The notes below the pieces were generated by a model. It was given only the letters and a program-made list of their open reading frames with translations, made no database searches and was not told the DNA's origin. The position numbers and the translations under genes were made by a program. This document shows, piece by piece, positions 50,401 through 58,363 of a DNA stretch of 64,000 nucleotides. The DNA comes from Maritimibacter sp. (lineage in GTDB: Bacteria; Pseudomonadota; Alphaproteobacteria; Rhodobacterales; Rhodobacteraceae): assembly GCA_002701395.1 (NCBI GenBank), contig NZVC01000057.1, forward strand, positions 1 through 64,000, written 5' to 3'. Position 1 is the stretch's first letter. Each line of letters begins with the position of its first letter.

Positions 50401-52867
50401 GGTCGACCTGTCCGAGGGCGAGAACACCTTCGACCTGCCCGTCACCGATGACTGGGGCGCGGGCGCCTACGTGACCGTCTCGGCGATCCGCCCGATGGAT
50501 GTCGACGCGGGCCGCAACCCGGCCCGCGCGCTGGGTGTCGCCCATGCCGCCGTCGACCCCGGCCCGCACAAGCTGAACGTCGCCTTCGACATGCCGACCG
50601 AGGCCGATCCGCGCGGCACGATGGACGTCGCCGTCAAGGTCGACGGCGTGACCGAGGGCGAGGACGCCTATGTCACCATCGCCGCTGTCGACGTGGGCAT
50701 CCTGAACCTGACGGGCTTCGACGCACCGGACGCAAGCGGTCACTATTTCGGGCAAAGAAAGCTGGGAATGGGCCTGCGCGATGTCTACGGACGGCTGATC
50801 GACGGTATGGCCGGCAGCATGGGCAACGTCCGCTCGGGCGGTGACTTCAACGCCGTGTCCGGCAGCACCGCGCCGCCCCCGACCGAGGATCTGGTCGCCT
50901 TCTTCACCGGTCCGCTTAAGGTCGATGCCGACGGCATGGCCCAGACGGACTTCGAACTGCCATCCTTCAACGGTACCGTCCGGCTGATGGCCGTCGCCTG
51001 GTCGCCGACCGGCGTGGGCGAGGCGCAGCAGGACGTGCTGGTCCGCGATCCCGTGGTGGTCACCGCCAGCCTGCCCCGCTTCATGGCGCCCGGCGACACG
51101 TCGCGCCTGCTGCTGGAAATCGTCCACGCCAGCGGCCCGGCTGGCCGCGTCGGACTGGACGTCGCGCCGCATGGTCTGCGCCTGAACCGCGCCGTGCCAT
51201 CGGGTTTTGACATCGAACAGAAAGGTAAGGTCGTGCTGACCCTTCCGGTGACCGCCGACGCCGCCGGGGTTCACAGCATCGACGTGACGCTGACCACGCC
51301 CGGCGGCAAGGTTCTGACCAGAACGCTGACCCTGCCAGTGCAGGTGAACGACCCCGAGATCACCCAGACCTCGCGGTTTGAACTGGCCGCAGGCGATACC
51401 TTCACCTTCGACAGGGACGTGTTCACCGGCTTCCGCGCTGGCACCGCATCGGCCACGCTGGCCGCCGGTCCGATCGCGCGAATGGACGCGCCGGGCCTGC
51501 TGGCCGCGCTGGACCGCTATCCCTACGGCTGCACCGAACAGACCACCAGCCGCGCGCTTCCGCTGCTGTATATGAACGCCGTGGCGCAGGCGATGGGGCT
51601 GGACGAACGCCACGCGCTGGACGAACGCATCCGGCAGGCCATCGCCAGCGTCCTGACCCGACAGGCCCCGAACGGCGCCTTCGGCCTGTGGCGCGCGGAT
51701 TCGGGCGACTTCTGGCTGGACGCCTATGTCACCGACTTCCTGTCGCGCGCAAAGGCCGCCGGTCACACGGTGCCGGAAATTGCCTTCCGCAACGCACTCG
51801 ACAACCTGCGCAACCGCGTGAACTACGCCCCCGATTTCGACGACGGCGGCGAAGACGTGGCCTATGCGCTGTACGTTCTGGCCCGCGAAGGCGCGGCGTC
51901 CATCGGGGACTTGCGCTATTACGCCGACGTGAAATCCGCCGCCTTCGGCTCGCCGCTGGCCGTGGCGCAGGTGGGGGCCGCGCTGGCCGCGTACGGCGAC
52001 CCGACCCGCGCCGACCGGATGTTCGGCCTTGCGGCGCGGATGATCGCGGACGAAACGCCGGAACAACACGTCTGGCGCGCCGACTACGGCACCAACCTGC
52101 GGGATCGCGCCGCCGTCCTGACGCTTGCGGTCGAGGCGGGCAGCAGCGCGGTGGACGCCGACGCCATGCTGGACAGCATCGCCCCCGTCGCCACCGACCG
52201 ACACCTGTCGACGCAGGAACAGGTCTGGTCGCTGCTGGCGACCCACGCGGTGCTGGACGCCAACGCGCTGGGCAACCTGACCCTGAACGGCGCCGCGCTG
52301 GACGGCCCGCTGGTGCGCGTAATCGAGGATGACACCGCCCTTGCCCCGCTTGCCGTGAAGAACGAAGGCACCGACGCAACCACAATCACCCTGACCACCT
52401 TCGGCGTCCCCAACGTCCCCGCCCCGGCTTCGGGCAAAGGCTATTCCATCTCGCGCCGGTACTTCGACATGGACGGCGCGCCCGTGGACCCCGCCGAGGT
52501 CGCGCAGGGCACCCGGCTTGTCGCGGTGCTGACGGTCACCCCCCATGCCGAGGCAGAGGCGCGGCTGATCGTCGACGACCCGCTGCCCGCCGGGTTCGAG
52601 ATCGATAACCCGAACCTGATGCGCGGCGGCGACGTGCAGGCGCTAAGCTGGCTGGAACTGGAAGAGGACGTGCGCACCGCCGAGTTCCGGCAGGACCGCT
52701 TCCTTGCCGCAATCGACTGGTTCACCGACGAACCTTTCCGCCTTGGTTACATCGTGCGCGCGGTGTCGCCGGGCAGCTTCCATCACCCCGCCGCCTCGGT
52801 CGAGGACATGTACCGTCCCGAATACCGCGCCCACAGCGACGCGGGCCGCGTGACCGTCACCGAATGA
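47432..52867 (+). CDS. Alpha-2-macroglobulin family protein with N-terminal PAN/apple-like domain
   Basis: The 1811-residue secreted protein has a signal peptide (MRFGPILAVVPLLLATIAHA) with no lipobox cysteine, unlike the lipoprotein YfhM of E. coli. Residues about 35-90 form a PAN/apple-like module (CETACLSDDSC...CFPKSE). The macroglobulin domains follow, with MG-type strands and a bait-like region. The thioester motif YGCTEQ is at Cys1367, then a helical complement-like domain. The thioester traps attacking proteases in the periplasm. It overlaps the next gene (a PBP1C) by four bases, the pairing known for bacterial macroglobulins, suggesting joint cell-wall defence or repair. Confidence 0.93.
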   Translation: MRFGPILAVVPLLLATIAHADSPIPERRLSLIRDTDFPGGDIRTIFDSTLNACETACLSDDSCVAFTYNGRSRACFPKSEVGETSVFEGAFSGRVLVTPAATLALGETRAAELDVLTDSDLSDARDLALDLTNTHVPNDWTVEDLLQSAAEARSNGNIVSAYRFTGAATVLSDAPDHWTEYALLALAIETEKSSERRTYRNRALSAAINAYLRADTPPVQHNALLVLAEALKAKGRGRDMIPVLRLAQEITPRTDTADLLDDAIAKYGFRVVEHDVESDSARPRVCAEFSEDLVQAGVDYSTYVQLPSAGMIVEPDQRRLCIEGVEHGERYQVTFREGLPAATGEELAANVTLNLYVRDRSPAVRFPGRAYILPATGEVNIPVETVNLTDLALTLRRVSERSVLRAIQEGWFGRPLSPWSDEQFAETVASTVWTGTGEVGTELNTDVTTRLPLTEVIGDLDPGIYALKAAIPGADPYDDPAATQWFVVSDLGLATMQGVDGLHVFTRSFATADATEGVELTLLSRANAELGRVTTDAQGYAMFAPGLMNGTGGATPAMVLARAGDDLTFLSLTDPEFDLSDRGVEGREPAGAVDAFLTTDRGAYRAGETINATVLVRDAQAEAIEGLPLVAVLMRPDGVEYARALSSDPVAGGHVFSFATSGEAPRGAWRLDIHGDPDLPAIASARVLVEDFLPERIDFDLSLPDAPLVPGEDALLTVQADYLFGAPAGDLAIEGDLMLRSTRTLDTFPGYEFGRYDTEIPTEAWYFPADLRTEASGAASIALELPELVPNFRPMQADVTVRIAEGSGRPVERSLSHAVVPTDPVIGIKPNFDGTLSENTDASFAVIALDESQTRTAMDVHWTVSKVETRYQWYSYDGYWDWEPVTRRSIVAEGDTTLGDAPATITAPVEWGRYEIRVEATGTDYVAASSEFYAGWYGGADASATPDLLELSLDAESYRPGDTATLRVVPRSPGKGVITVVSNRLIDMQAVDLSEGENTFDLPVTDDWGAGAYVTVSAIRPMDVDAGRNPARALGVAHAAVDPGPHKLNVAFDMPTEADPRGTMDVAVKVDGVTEGEDAYVTIAAVDVGILNLTGFDAPDASGHYFGQRKLGMGLRDVYGRLIDGMAGSMGNVRSGGDFNAVSGSTAPPPTEDLVAFFTGPLKVDADGMAQTDFELPSFNGTVRLMAVAWSPTGVGEAQQDVLVRDPVVVTASLPRFMAPGDTSRLLLEIVHASGPAGRVGLDVAPHGLRLNRAVPSGFDIEQKGKVVLTLPVTADAAGVHSIDVTLTTPGGKVLTRTLTLPVQVNDPEITQTSRFELAAGDTFTFDRDVFTGFRAGTASATLAAGPIARMDAPGLLAALDRYPYGCTEQTTSRALPLLYMNAVAQAMGLDERHALDERIRQAIASVLTRQAPNGAFGLWRADSGDFWLDAYVTDFLSRAKAAGHTVPEIAFRNALDNLRNRVNYAPDFDDGGEDVAYALYVLAREGAASIGDLRYYADVKSAAFGSPLAVAQVGAALAAYGDPTRADRMFGLAARMIADETPEQHVWRADYGTNLRDRAAVLTLAVEAGSSAVDADAMLDSIAPVATDRHLSTQEQVWSLLATHAVLDANALGNLTLNGAALDGPLVRVIEDDTALAPLAVKNEGTDATTITLTTFGVPNVPAPASGKGYSISRRYFDMDGAPVDPAEVAQGTRLVAVLTVTPHAEAEARLIVDDPLPAGFEIDNPNLMRGGDVQALSWLELEEDVRTAEFRQDRFLAAIDWFTDEPFRLGYIVRAVSPGSFHHPAASVEDMYRPEYRAHSDAGRVTVTE

Positions 52868-54906
52868 GACGCGCCGCGCCCTTCGTCCTTGCGCTGGCGC
52901 TGTTCGCGGCGGCGCTGGGGCGGGACGGCTTCGACCGCTGGGTCGACACCACGGTGCTGCCGCCGCTGGTCGTCGAAACCTCGGTCGAGATGCTGGACCG
53001 CAATGGCACGCTGCTGCGCGCCTATACCGTGGCCGACGGGCGCTGGCGGCTGGACGTGTCGCTGGACGGGGTCGATCCCCGCTATCTCGACATGCTGATC
53101 GCCTACGAGGACAAGCGGTTCTACCGTCACCACGGCGTCGATCCGGTGGCGATGCTGCGCGCTGTCGGACAGGCCCTGCGCAACGGGCGGATCATCTCGG
53201 GCGGGTCAACCCTGACGATGCAGGTGGCCCGCCTGCTCGAGAACGGCCCCACCGGCGAATGGCACGGCAAGCTGCGCCAACTGCGCGTTGCGCTGGCGCT
53301 GGAACGGCACCTGACCAAGCAGCAAATCCTTGCGCTGTACGTCAACCGCGCGCCCTTCGGCGGCAACCTCGAAGGCGTCCGCGCCGCCACTTTCGCCTAT
53401 TTCGGCAAGGAACCGCGTCGCTTGACCCCGGCCGAGGCCGCGTTGATGGTCGCGTTGCCGCAATCGCCCGAACGCCGCCGCCCCGACCGCTATCACGGCG
53501 CGGCCCACGACGCCCGCGACCGGGTGCTGGCCCGCATGGTCGGCGACCGCGTCCTGACCGACGACACCCGGCGCGCCGCGATGACCGAACCGGTACCCGA
53601 CCGCCGCATCGACTTTCCCCGCCTTGCCGCGCACCTGACCGATCGGCTGCGGTCCGAAGGTCCGTCGGCCCAGATCCACCGGCTGACGCTGGAGGCCGCG
53701 CTGCAGGCAAGGCTGGAAACGCTGGCCGAACGCGCCGCGCACGAGGCTGGCCGCCGCCAGTCCATCGCCATCATGGTCGCGGACCATACGACCGGGGAAA
53801 TCCTCGCCTCGGTCGGGTCCGCCGGCTATGCCGACGACGACCGCGAGGGCTTCGTCGACATGACCCGCGCGATGCGCTCGCCCGGCTCGACGCTAAAGCC
53901 GCTGATCTACGGGCTGGCCTTCGATCGCGGACTGGCGCACCCGGAAACGCTGATCGAGGATCGGCCAACCGCCTTCGCGGGGTACACGCCGCAGAACTTC
54001 GACGGCGCCTTCCGGGGCACCATCCGCATTCGCGACGCGCTGGCGTTGTCGCTGAACATCCCGGTGGTCAAGCTGCTGGATGCGCTTGGCCCCGCCCGCC
54101 TGCTGGTCCACCTGCGCCGCGCCGGAACCGCCACAGAGTTTCCCGGCACCAACCCCGGCCTCGCCGTCGCGCTGGGCGGCATCGGGGTCAGCCTGGACGG
54201 CCTGATCCGTCTTTACGCCAGCCTCGCGCATGGCGGCGCCGCGGTGCCGATCCATGTCCGTCAGGACGCCGACCTGCCGGCCCGGCCCCGCAAGGTCCTG
54301 TCACCCGAAAGCGCGTGGATGGTGGCCGACATCCTGTCCGACATCCCGCCGCCCCCCGGCGCCGCCCGCAACGGGCTCGCCTACAAGACCGGCACCAGCT
54401 ATGGCCACCGCGACGCGTGGGCGCTGGGCTTCGACGGCACCCATGTCGCGGGCGTCTGGATGGGCCGTCCCGACGGCACCCCGGTTCCCGGCGCCTTCGG
54501 CGGAGAGGTCGCGGCCCCTATCCTATTCGAGACCTTCGCGCTTCTGAAATCCCGGCTCGACCGGCTTCCCGCACCGCCGCCGTCGACCCTGATCGTCGGG
54601 CACGCGGGTCTGCCCGATCCGCTGAAACACTTCCGCCCGCGCGACGCCGCCTTTGCCGACGATCCGGATGCACCGACCGTCGCCTTTCCGCCGGACGGCG
54701 CGATCCTCGAAACCTCCGACCACCTGCTGACGGTCAAGGTCCGCGACGGGGCACCGCCATTCACATGGCTGGCCGACGGCCGCCCCGTGCTGACCCGCAG
54801 CCACGACCGCAACGCTGTGATCGAGCTTCCGGGCCCCGGGTTCGTCACCCTCTCGGTGATCGACGCCAAGGGCCGCGCGGCCAGAACCACGGTCCAACTC
54901 GACTGA
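52864..54906 (+). CDS. pbpC: Penicillin-binding protein 1C
   Basis: The 680-residue bifunctional enzyme has an N-terminal membrane anchor (residues 1-20) and a glycosyltransferase domain with catalytic Glu82 (YEDKRFYRHHGVD) and GGSTLTMQVARLL. The transpeptidase domain has SxxK in SPGSTLKPL, SLN in ALSLNIPV and KTG in LAYKTGTSYGH. The C-terminal BiPBP_C domain (about residues 600-680) is characteristic of PBP1C. It makes peptidoglycan strands. It follows the macroglobulin gene by a four-base overlap. Confidence 0.94.
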   Translation: MRRAAPFVLALALFAAALGRDGFDRWVDTTVLPPLVVETSVEMLDRNGTLLRAYTVADGRWRLDVSLDGVDPRYLDMLIAYEDKRFYRHHGVDPVAMLRAVGQALRNGRIISGGSTLTMQVARLLENGPTGEWHGKLRQLRVALALERHLTKQQILALYVNRAPFGGNLEGVRAATFAYFGKEPRRLTPAEAALMVALPQSPERRRPDRYHGAAHDARDRVLARMVGDRVLTDDTRRAAMTEPVPDRRIDFPRLAAHLTDRLRSEGPSAQIHRLTLEAALQARLETLAERAAHEAGRRQSIAIMVADHTTGEILASVGSAGYADDDREGFVDMTRAMRSPGSTLKPLIYGLAFDRGLAHPETLIEDRPTAFAGYTPQNFDGAFRGTIRIRDALALSLNIPVVKLLDALGPARLLVHLRRAGTATEFPGTNPGLAVALGGIGVSLDGLIRLYASLAHGGAAVPIHVRQDADLPARPRKVLSPESAWMVADILSDIPPPPGAARNGLAYKTGTSYGHRDAWALGFDGTHVAGVWMGRPDGTPVPGAFGGEVAAPILFETFALLKSRLDRLPAPPPSTLIVGHAGLPDPLKHFRPRDAAFADDPDAPTVAFPPDGAILETSDHLLTVKVRDGAPPFTWLADGRPVLTRSHDRNAVIELPGPGFVTLSVIDAKGRAARTTVQLD

Positions 54907-54955
54907 TCTCGCGCCTGCCTGCTTCTTCTCTTTAAAAATACCTTGGGGGGTCCCC

Positions 54956-55062
54956 GGGGGGCAAAGCCCCCCGATCTTGAATCATTTGGGGCAAAGCCCC
55001 CCGAAATAAATCACTTGGGGCAAAGCCCCCCGATTTATCCATCTCGGGGCGACGCCCCCCGG
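54956..55062. repeat. Four tandem GC-rich hairpin repeats between convergent genes
   Basis: Units at 54956-54974, 54986-55004, 55015-55033 and 55044-55062 share GGGG-CAAAG-CCCCCCGA, the last as GGGGCGACGCCCCCC. They recur every 29-30 bases, each as an inverted repeat, separated by AT-rich spacers. They lie between the converging ends of pbpC and the thiolase gene, so they may act as a bidirectional terminator. The flank CCTTGGGGGGTCCCC is another inverted repeat. REP-like, not CRISPR. Confidence 0.75.
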
Positions 55063-55064
55063 CG

Positions 55065-56240
55065 TTAAACCCGCTCCAGCGCCAGCGCGATGCCCTGACC
55101 GCCGCCGATGCACATGGTGACCAAGGCGCGCTTGCCGCCGATCCGCTCCAGCTCGTACAGCGCCTTTACTGTGATGATCGCGCCGGTCGCGCCGACCGGG
55201 TGGCCCAGCGCGATGGCGCCGCCGTTCGGATTGACCTTTGCCGGGTCGAACCCCAGTTCCTTCGACACCGCCAAAGCCTGCGCTGCGAACGCCTCGTTCG
55301 ATTCGATCACGTCGAAATCCGACGCCGACAGGCCCGTCTTCTCTAACAACGCACGCACGGCGGGGACCGGGCCGATGCCCATCACCTCAGGCCGAACGCC
55401 AGCGTGGGCATAGCCGGTGATCCGCGCCCGCGCCGTCAGCCCCGCCGCCTGCGCCGCGTCGGCCCGCGCCAAGACCAGCGCCGCCGCACCGTCGTTGATG
55501 CCCGACGCATTGCCCGCCGTCACGGTGCCGTCCTTCTGGAACGCGGCCCGCAGCCCGGCCAGCTTCTCGGCGCTGGTGGCCTTCGGATGCTCGTCGGTGT
55601 CGAACGGCACCATGTCGCGCTTTACCTTCACCTCGACCGGAACGATCTGGTCCCTAAACAGGCCTTCCGAGATCGCTTTGGCCGCCCGCTCTTGGCTTTG
55701 CAGCGCGAAGGCGTCCTGTTGTTCGCGGGTGATCCCGTGCTCGGCCGCGACATTTTCGGCGGTGACGCCCATGTGCCCGGTGCCGAACGGACAGTTCAGC
55801 GCGCCCAGCATCATGTCCTGCGCGCCAAAGTCGCCCATCTTCTGACCCCAGCGCACCTGCGGCACGATATAGGGCGACCGGCTCATGCTTTCGGCGCCGC
55901 CCGCCAGCCCGAAATCGGCGTCGCCCAGCGCCAGCGCCTGCACCACCGACACGATGGCCTGCGCGCCCGATCCGCACAGCCGGTTCACGTTCATCGCAGG
56001 GGTCGTGTCGGGGATGCCCGCCTCGATCGCGGCGGCGCGGGACAGGTACATGTCGCGCGGTTCGGTGTTGATCACGTGGCCATAGGCGACGTGGCCGATC
56101 TGCCCCGGCTCGACCCCGGCGCGGGTCATCGCCTCGCGCGCGACGGTCGCGCCCAGCTGAATCGGCGGCGTCCCGGCCAGCGATCCGCCGAAGGTGCCGA
56201 TGGCGGTCCGTGCGCCGCCCAGAATAACGATATCGTCCAT
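55065..56240 (-). CDS. Acetyl-CoA acetyltransferase / thiolase
   Basis: The 391-residue thiolase has nucleophile Cys89 (NRLCGSGAQA), then GGAESMSRSPY, then NEAFAAQALAV, the base His in GHPVGATG and the second catalytic Cys in MCIGGGQG. The start is the ATG at 56240 with GGGGGAGGACACT upstream. It condenses or cleaves acetoacetyl-CoA and 3-ketoacyl-CoA. Homogentisate breakdown gives acetoacetate, so it may help use that product. It is followed downstream (minus strand) by a repeat block. Confidence 0.92.
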   Translation of the reverse strand: MDDIVILGGARTAIGTFGGSLAGTPPIQLGATVAREAMTRAGVEPGQIGHVAYGHVINTEPRDMYLSRAAAIEAGIPDTTPAMNVNRLCGSGAQAIVSVVQALALGDADFGLAGGAESMSRSPYIVPQVRWGQKMGDFGAQDMMLGALNCPFGTGHMGVTAENVAAEHGITREQQDAFALQSQERAAKAISEGLFRDQIVPVEVKVKRDMVPFDTDEHPKATSAEKLAGLRAAFQKDGTVTAGNASGINDGAAALVLARADAAQAAGLTARARITGYAHAGVRPEVMGIGPVPAVRALLEKTGLSASDFDVIESNEAFAAQALAVSKELGFDPAKVNPNGGAIALGHPVGATGAIITVKALYELERIGGKRALVTMCIGGGQGIALALERV

Positions 56241-56280
56241 AGTGTCCTCCCCCGGCCCTTGGCTAAGTCGTCTGGGCCTG

Positions 56281-56724
56281 TCAGTCGTCCGGCGTTTCAC
56301 CCGGATCGTGCAACAAGGCGCGCATTCCGGCAAGAAAAGCCGCTGCGTCATCGCCAAGCTGCGCCATCGCCCGCTGCTGGAAGGCGTCCGCGATCGGGGT
56401 CATCTCGGCCATCAGCGCGCGTCCCTTGTCGGTCAGCGCCAGCGAGACCAGCCGCCGGTCCTGCGCGTTGGCGGTCTTGGTCACGTATCCCGCCGCCTCC
56501 AACCGCGCGGCCGCTCGGCTGACCTTGGATTTCTCCAGCTCGGCCCGCAGGTGGATGTCCCGTACCGACACCTCGTTGGCTTGGCTCAGATGCGCGATCA
56601 CCCGCCATTCGGCCCGGCTGATTCCGAACCGGCTGCGGTAATGCTGCGCGAAGTCGCGGCTGACCCGCTCGGACAGAACGGCCAACTGGTACGGCAGGAA
56701 TTCTCCAAGGTCGAAATCGTTCAT
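56281..56724 (-). CDS. MarR family transcriptional regulator
   Basis: The 147-residue protein has a MarR winged helix: [69 protein letters not shown] (about residues 35-105), with the DRR wing. Translation starts best at the ATG at 56724 with AGAGGA upstream. It is divergent from hmgA, with a 20-base perfect palindrome between them, and probably represses hmgA and itself. The ligand is likely homogentisate or another aromatic acid. Confidence 0.92.
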   Translation of the reverse strand: MNDFDLGEFLPYQLAVLSERVSRDFAQHYRSRFGISRAEWRVIAHLSQANEVSVRDIHLRAELEKSKVSRAAARLEAAGYVTKTANAQDRRLVSLALTDKGRALMAEMTPIADAFQQRAMAQLGDDAAAFLAGMRALLHDPGETPDD

Positions 56725-56781
56725 TTTCAACGTCCTCTGTCCGCCGCCCCGGTCCGGGCGCGGGCGTCACCGCATCTTGTC

Positions 56782-56806
56782 TTGACATCGTTGCAATTGC
56801 AACGAT
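56782..56806 (+). promoter_or_regulatory. hmgA promoter with perfect 20-base MarR operator
   Basis: TTGACA at 56782-56787 is a consensus -35. ATCGTTGCAATTGCAACGAT (56787-56806) is a perfect 20-base palindrome that starts on the last base of that box and ends close to the probable -10 (GATAGA, 56804-56809). Binding there would block the promoter. The TTGCAATTGCAA core is typical of MarR-type sites. Confidence 0.75.
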
Positions 56807-56867
56807 AGATCTTCGGGCAAGCTTCAGGTGGTGCCGGTCACCGCCCGCCATGCTGTCGGAGGAGCAC

Positions 56868-58229
56868 ATGAACAAGCAAGCGACCCCCCGCGAGATGCAG
56901 CGCGCCGCCACCACCGTCGGCACGCACGAGGGCTACATGCCCGGCTTTGGCAATGACTTCGAAACAGAGGCGCTGCCCGGTGCCTTGCCGCAGGGCATGA
57001 ACAGCCCGCAAAAGTGCGAATACGGTCTCTACGGGGAACAATTGTCCGGCACGGCCTTTACCGCGCCCAGCCACCAGAACGAGCGCACGTGGTGCTATCG
57101 CATCCGCCCGTCGGTGAAGCATTCGCACCGCTATGAACGGATCGACGTGCCGTACTGGAAGTCCGCGCCGCATGTGGTCGAGGACGTCACCTCGCTGGGC
57201 CAGTACCGCTGGGACCCGGTGCCGATGACCGACGAACCGCTGACGTGGATCACCGGGATGCGGACGATGACCACCGCCGGCGACGTGAACACGCAGGTCG
57301 GCATGGCGTCTCACATCTATCTGGTGACCGAGTCGATGGTCGACGACTATTTCTATTCCGCCGACAGCGAACTGCTGATCGTGCCGCAGGACGGCAAGCT
57401 TCGGTTCTATACCGAACTTGGGGTCATCGACCTTGAACCCAAGGAAATCGCCATCATCCCGCGCGGCCTGCTGTACCGGGTCGAGCTGCTGGACGGCCCC
57501 GCGCGCGGCTTCGTGTGCGAGAACTACGGCCAGAAGTTCGACCTGCCCGGCCGCGGCCCGATCGGCGCGAACTGCATGGCGAACCGCCGCGACTTCAAGA
57601 CACCGGTCGCCGCCTATGAAGACCGCGAGGAACCGTCGACCGTGACGGTGAAATGGTGCGGCCAGTTCCACGTCACGAAGATCGGCCATTCGCCGCTGGA
57701 CGTGGTCGCATGGCACGGCAACTACGCCCCGGTGAAATACGACCTGCGCACCTATTGCCCGGTCGGCGCGGTGCTGTTCGATCATCCCGACCCGTCGATC
57801 TTTACCGTGCTGACCGCGCCGTCGGGCGTCGAGGGCACGGCGAACATCGACTTCGTCCTGTTCCGCGAACGCTGGATGGTGGCAGAAGATACCTTCCGCC
57901 CGCCGTGGTACCACAAGAACATCATGTCCGAGCTGATGGGCAACATCTATGGCCAGTACGATGCCAAGCCGCAGGGCTTCGTCCCCGGCGGCATGAGCCT
58001 GCACAACATGATGCTGCCACATGGCCCCGACCGGAACGCCTTTGAAGGCGCGTCGAACGCGGACCTGCAGGCCGAGAAGCTGGACAACACGATGTCCTTC
58101 ATGTTCGAGACCCGCTTCCCGCAACACCTGACCGCTTTCGCCGGGAAAGAGGCGCCGCTGCAGGACGATTACATCGACTGCTGGACCTCGCTTGAGAAGA
58201 AGTTCGACGGAACGCCGGGCAGGAAATAG
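56868..58229 (+). CDS. hmgA: Homogentisate 1,2-dioxygenase
   Basis: The 453-residue enzyme has the HmgA hallmarks: [46 protein letters not shown] (the first iron histidine and the glutamate) and [12 protein letters not shown] (the second histidine). It opens the ring of homogentisate with iron and oxygen to give maleylacetoacetate. GGAGGAGCAC precedes the ATG at 56868; the in-frame ATG at 56850 is less likely. It leads the homogentisate operon. Confidence 0.96.
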   Translation: MNKQATPREMQRAATTVGTHEGYMPGFGNDFETEALPGALPQGMNSPQKCEYGLYGEQLSGTAFTAPSHQNERTWCYRIRPSVKHSHRYERIDVPYWKSAPHVVEDVTSLGQYRWDPVPMTDEPLTWITGMRTMTTAGDVNTQVGMASHIYLVTESMVDDYFYSADSELLIVPQDGKLRFYTELGVIDLEPKEIAIIPRGLLYRVELLDGPARGFVCENYGQKFDLPGRGPIGANCMANRRDFKTPVAAYEDREEPSTVTVKWCGQFHVTKIGHSPLDVVAWHGNYAPVKYDLRTYCPVGAVLFDHPDPSIFTVLTAPSGVEGTANIDFVLFRERWMVAEDTFRPPWYHKNIMSELMGNIYGQYDAKPQGFVPGGMSLHNMMLPHGPDRNAFEGASNADLQAEKLDNTMSFMFETRFPQHLTAFAGKEAPLQDDYIDCWTSLEKKFDGTPGRK

Positions 58230-58247
58230 GCCTGTTCAGATACTGAA

Positions 58248-58355
58248 ATGACCTACCTGATCGTCCTTGGGGTCCTGATCGCCATCGCCGCCTTCGTCAG
58301 TCTTGGCGCACGGCAGGCGGCGGACCCTTGGGACGAACTGGACGACGAAGACTGA
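58248..58355 (+). CDS. Small single-helix membrane protein (35 residues)
   Basis: The frame is open from the ATG at 58248 to the TGA at 58355, between hmgA and the fumarylacetoacetase gene. The peptide has one hydrophobic helix (MTYLIVLGVLIAIAAFVSL) then an acidic tail (PWDELDDED). There is no strong ribosome binding site, but its amphiphilic design and tight fit in the operon make it plausible. No family recognised. Confidence 0.45.
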   Translation: MTYLIVLGVLIAIAAFVSLGARQAADPWDELDDED

Positions 58356-58363
58356 GGACCTGA

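Noticed and set aside
49574-52546. A 990-codon open frame antisense to the macroglobulin gene
   Set aside because: Low-complexity His/Gly/Arg composition and no ribosome binding site; the macroglobulin frame has signal peptide and thioester motif.
54956-55062. CRISPR-like array because of regular repeats
   Set aside because: Only four units, spacers of about 11 bases that are not unique, repeats are simple palindromes and no cas genes are present.
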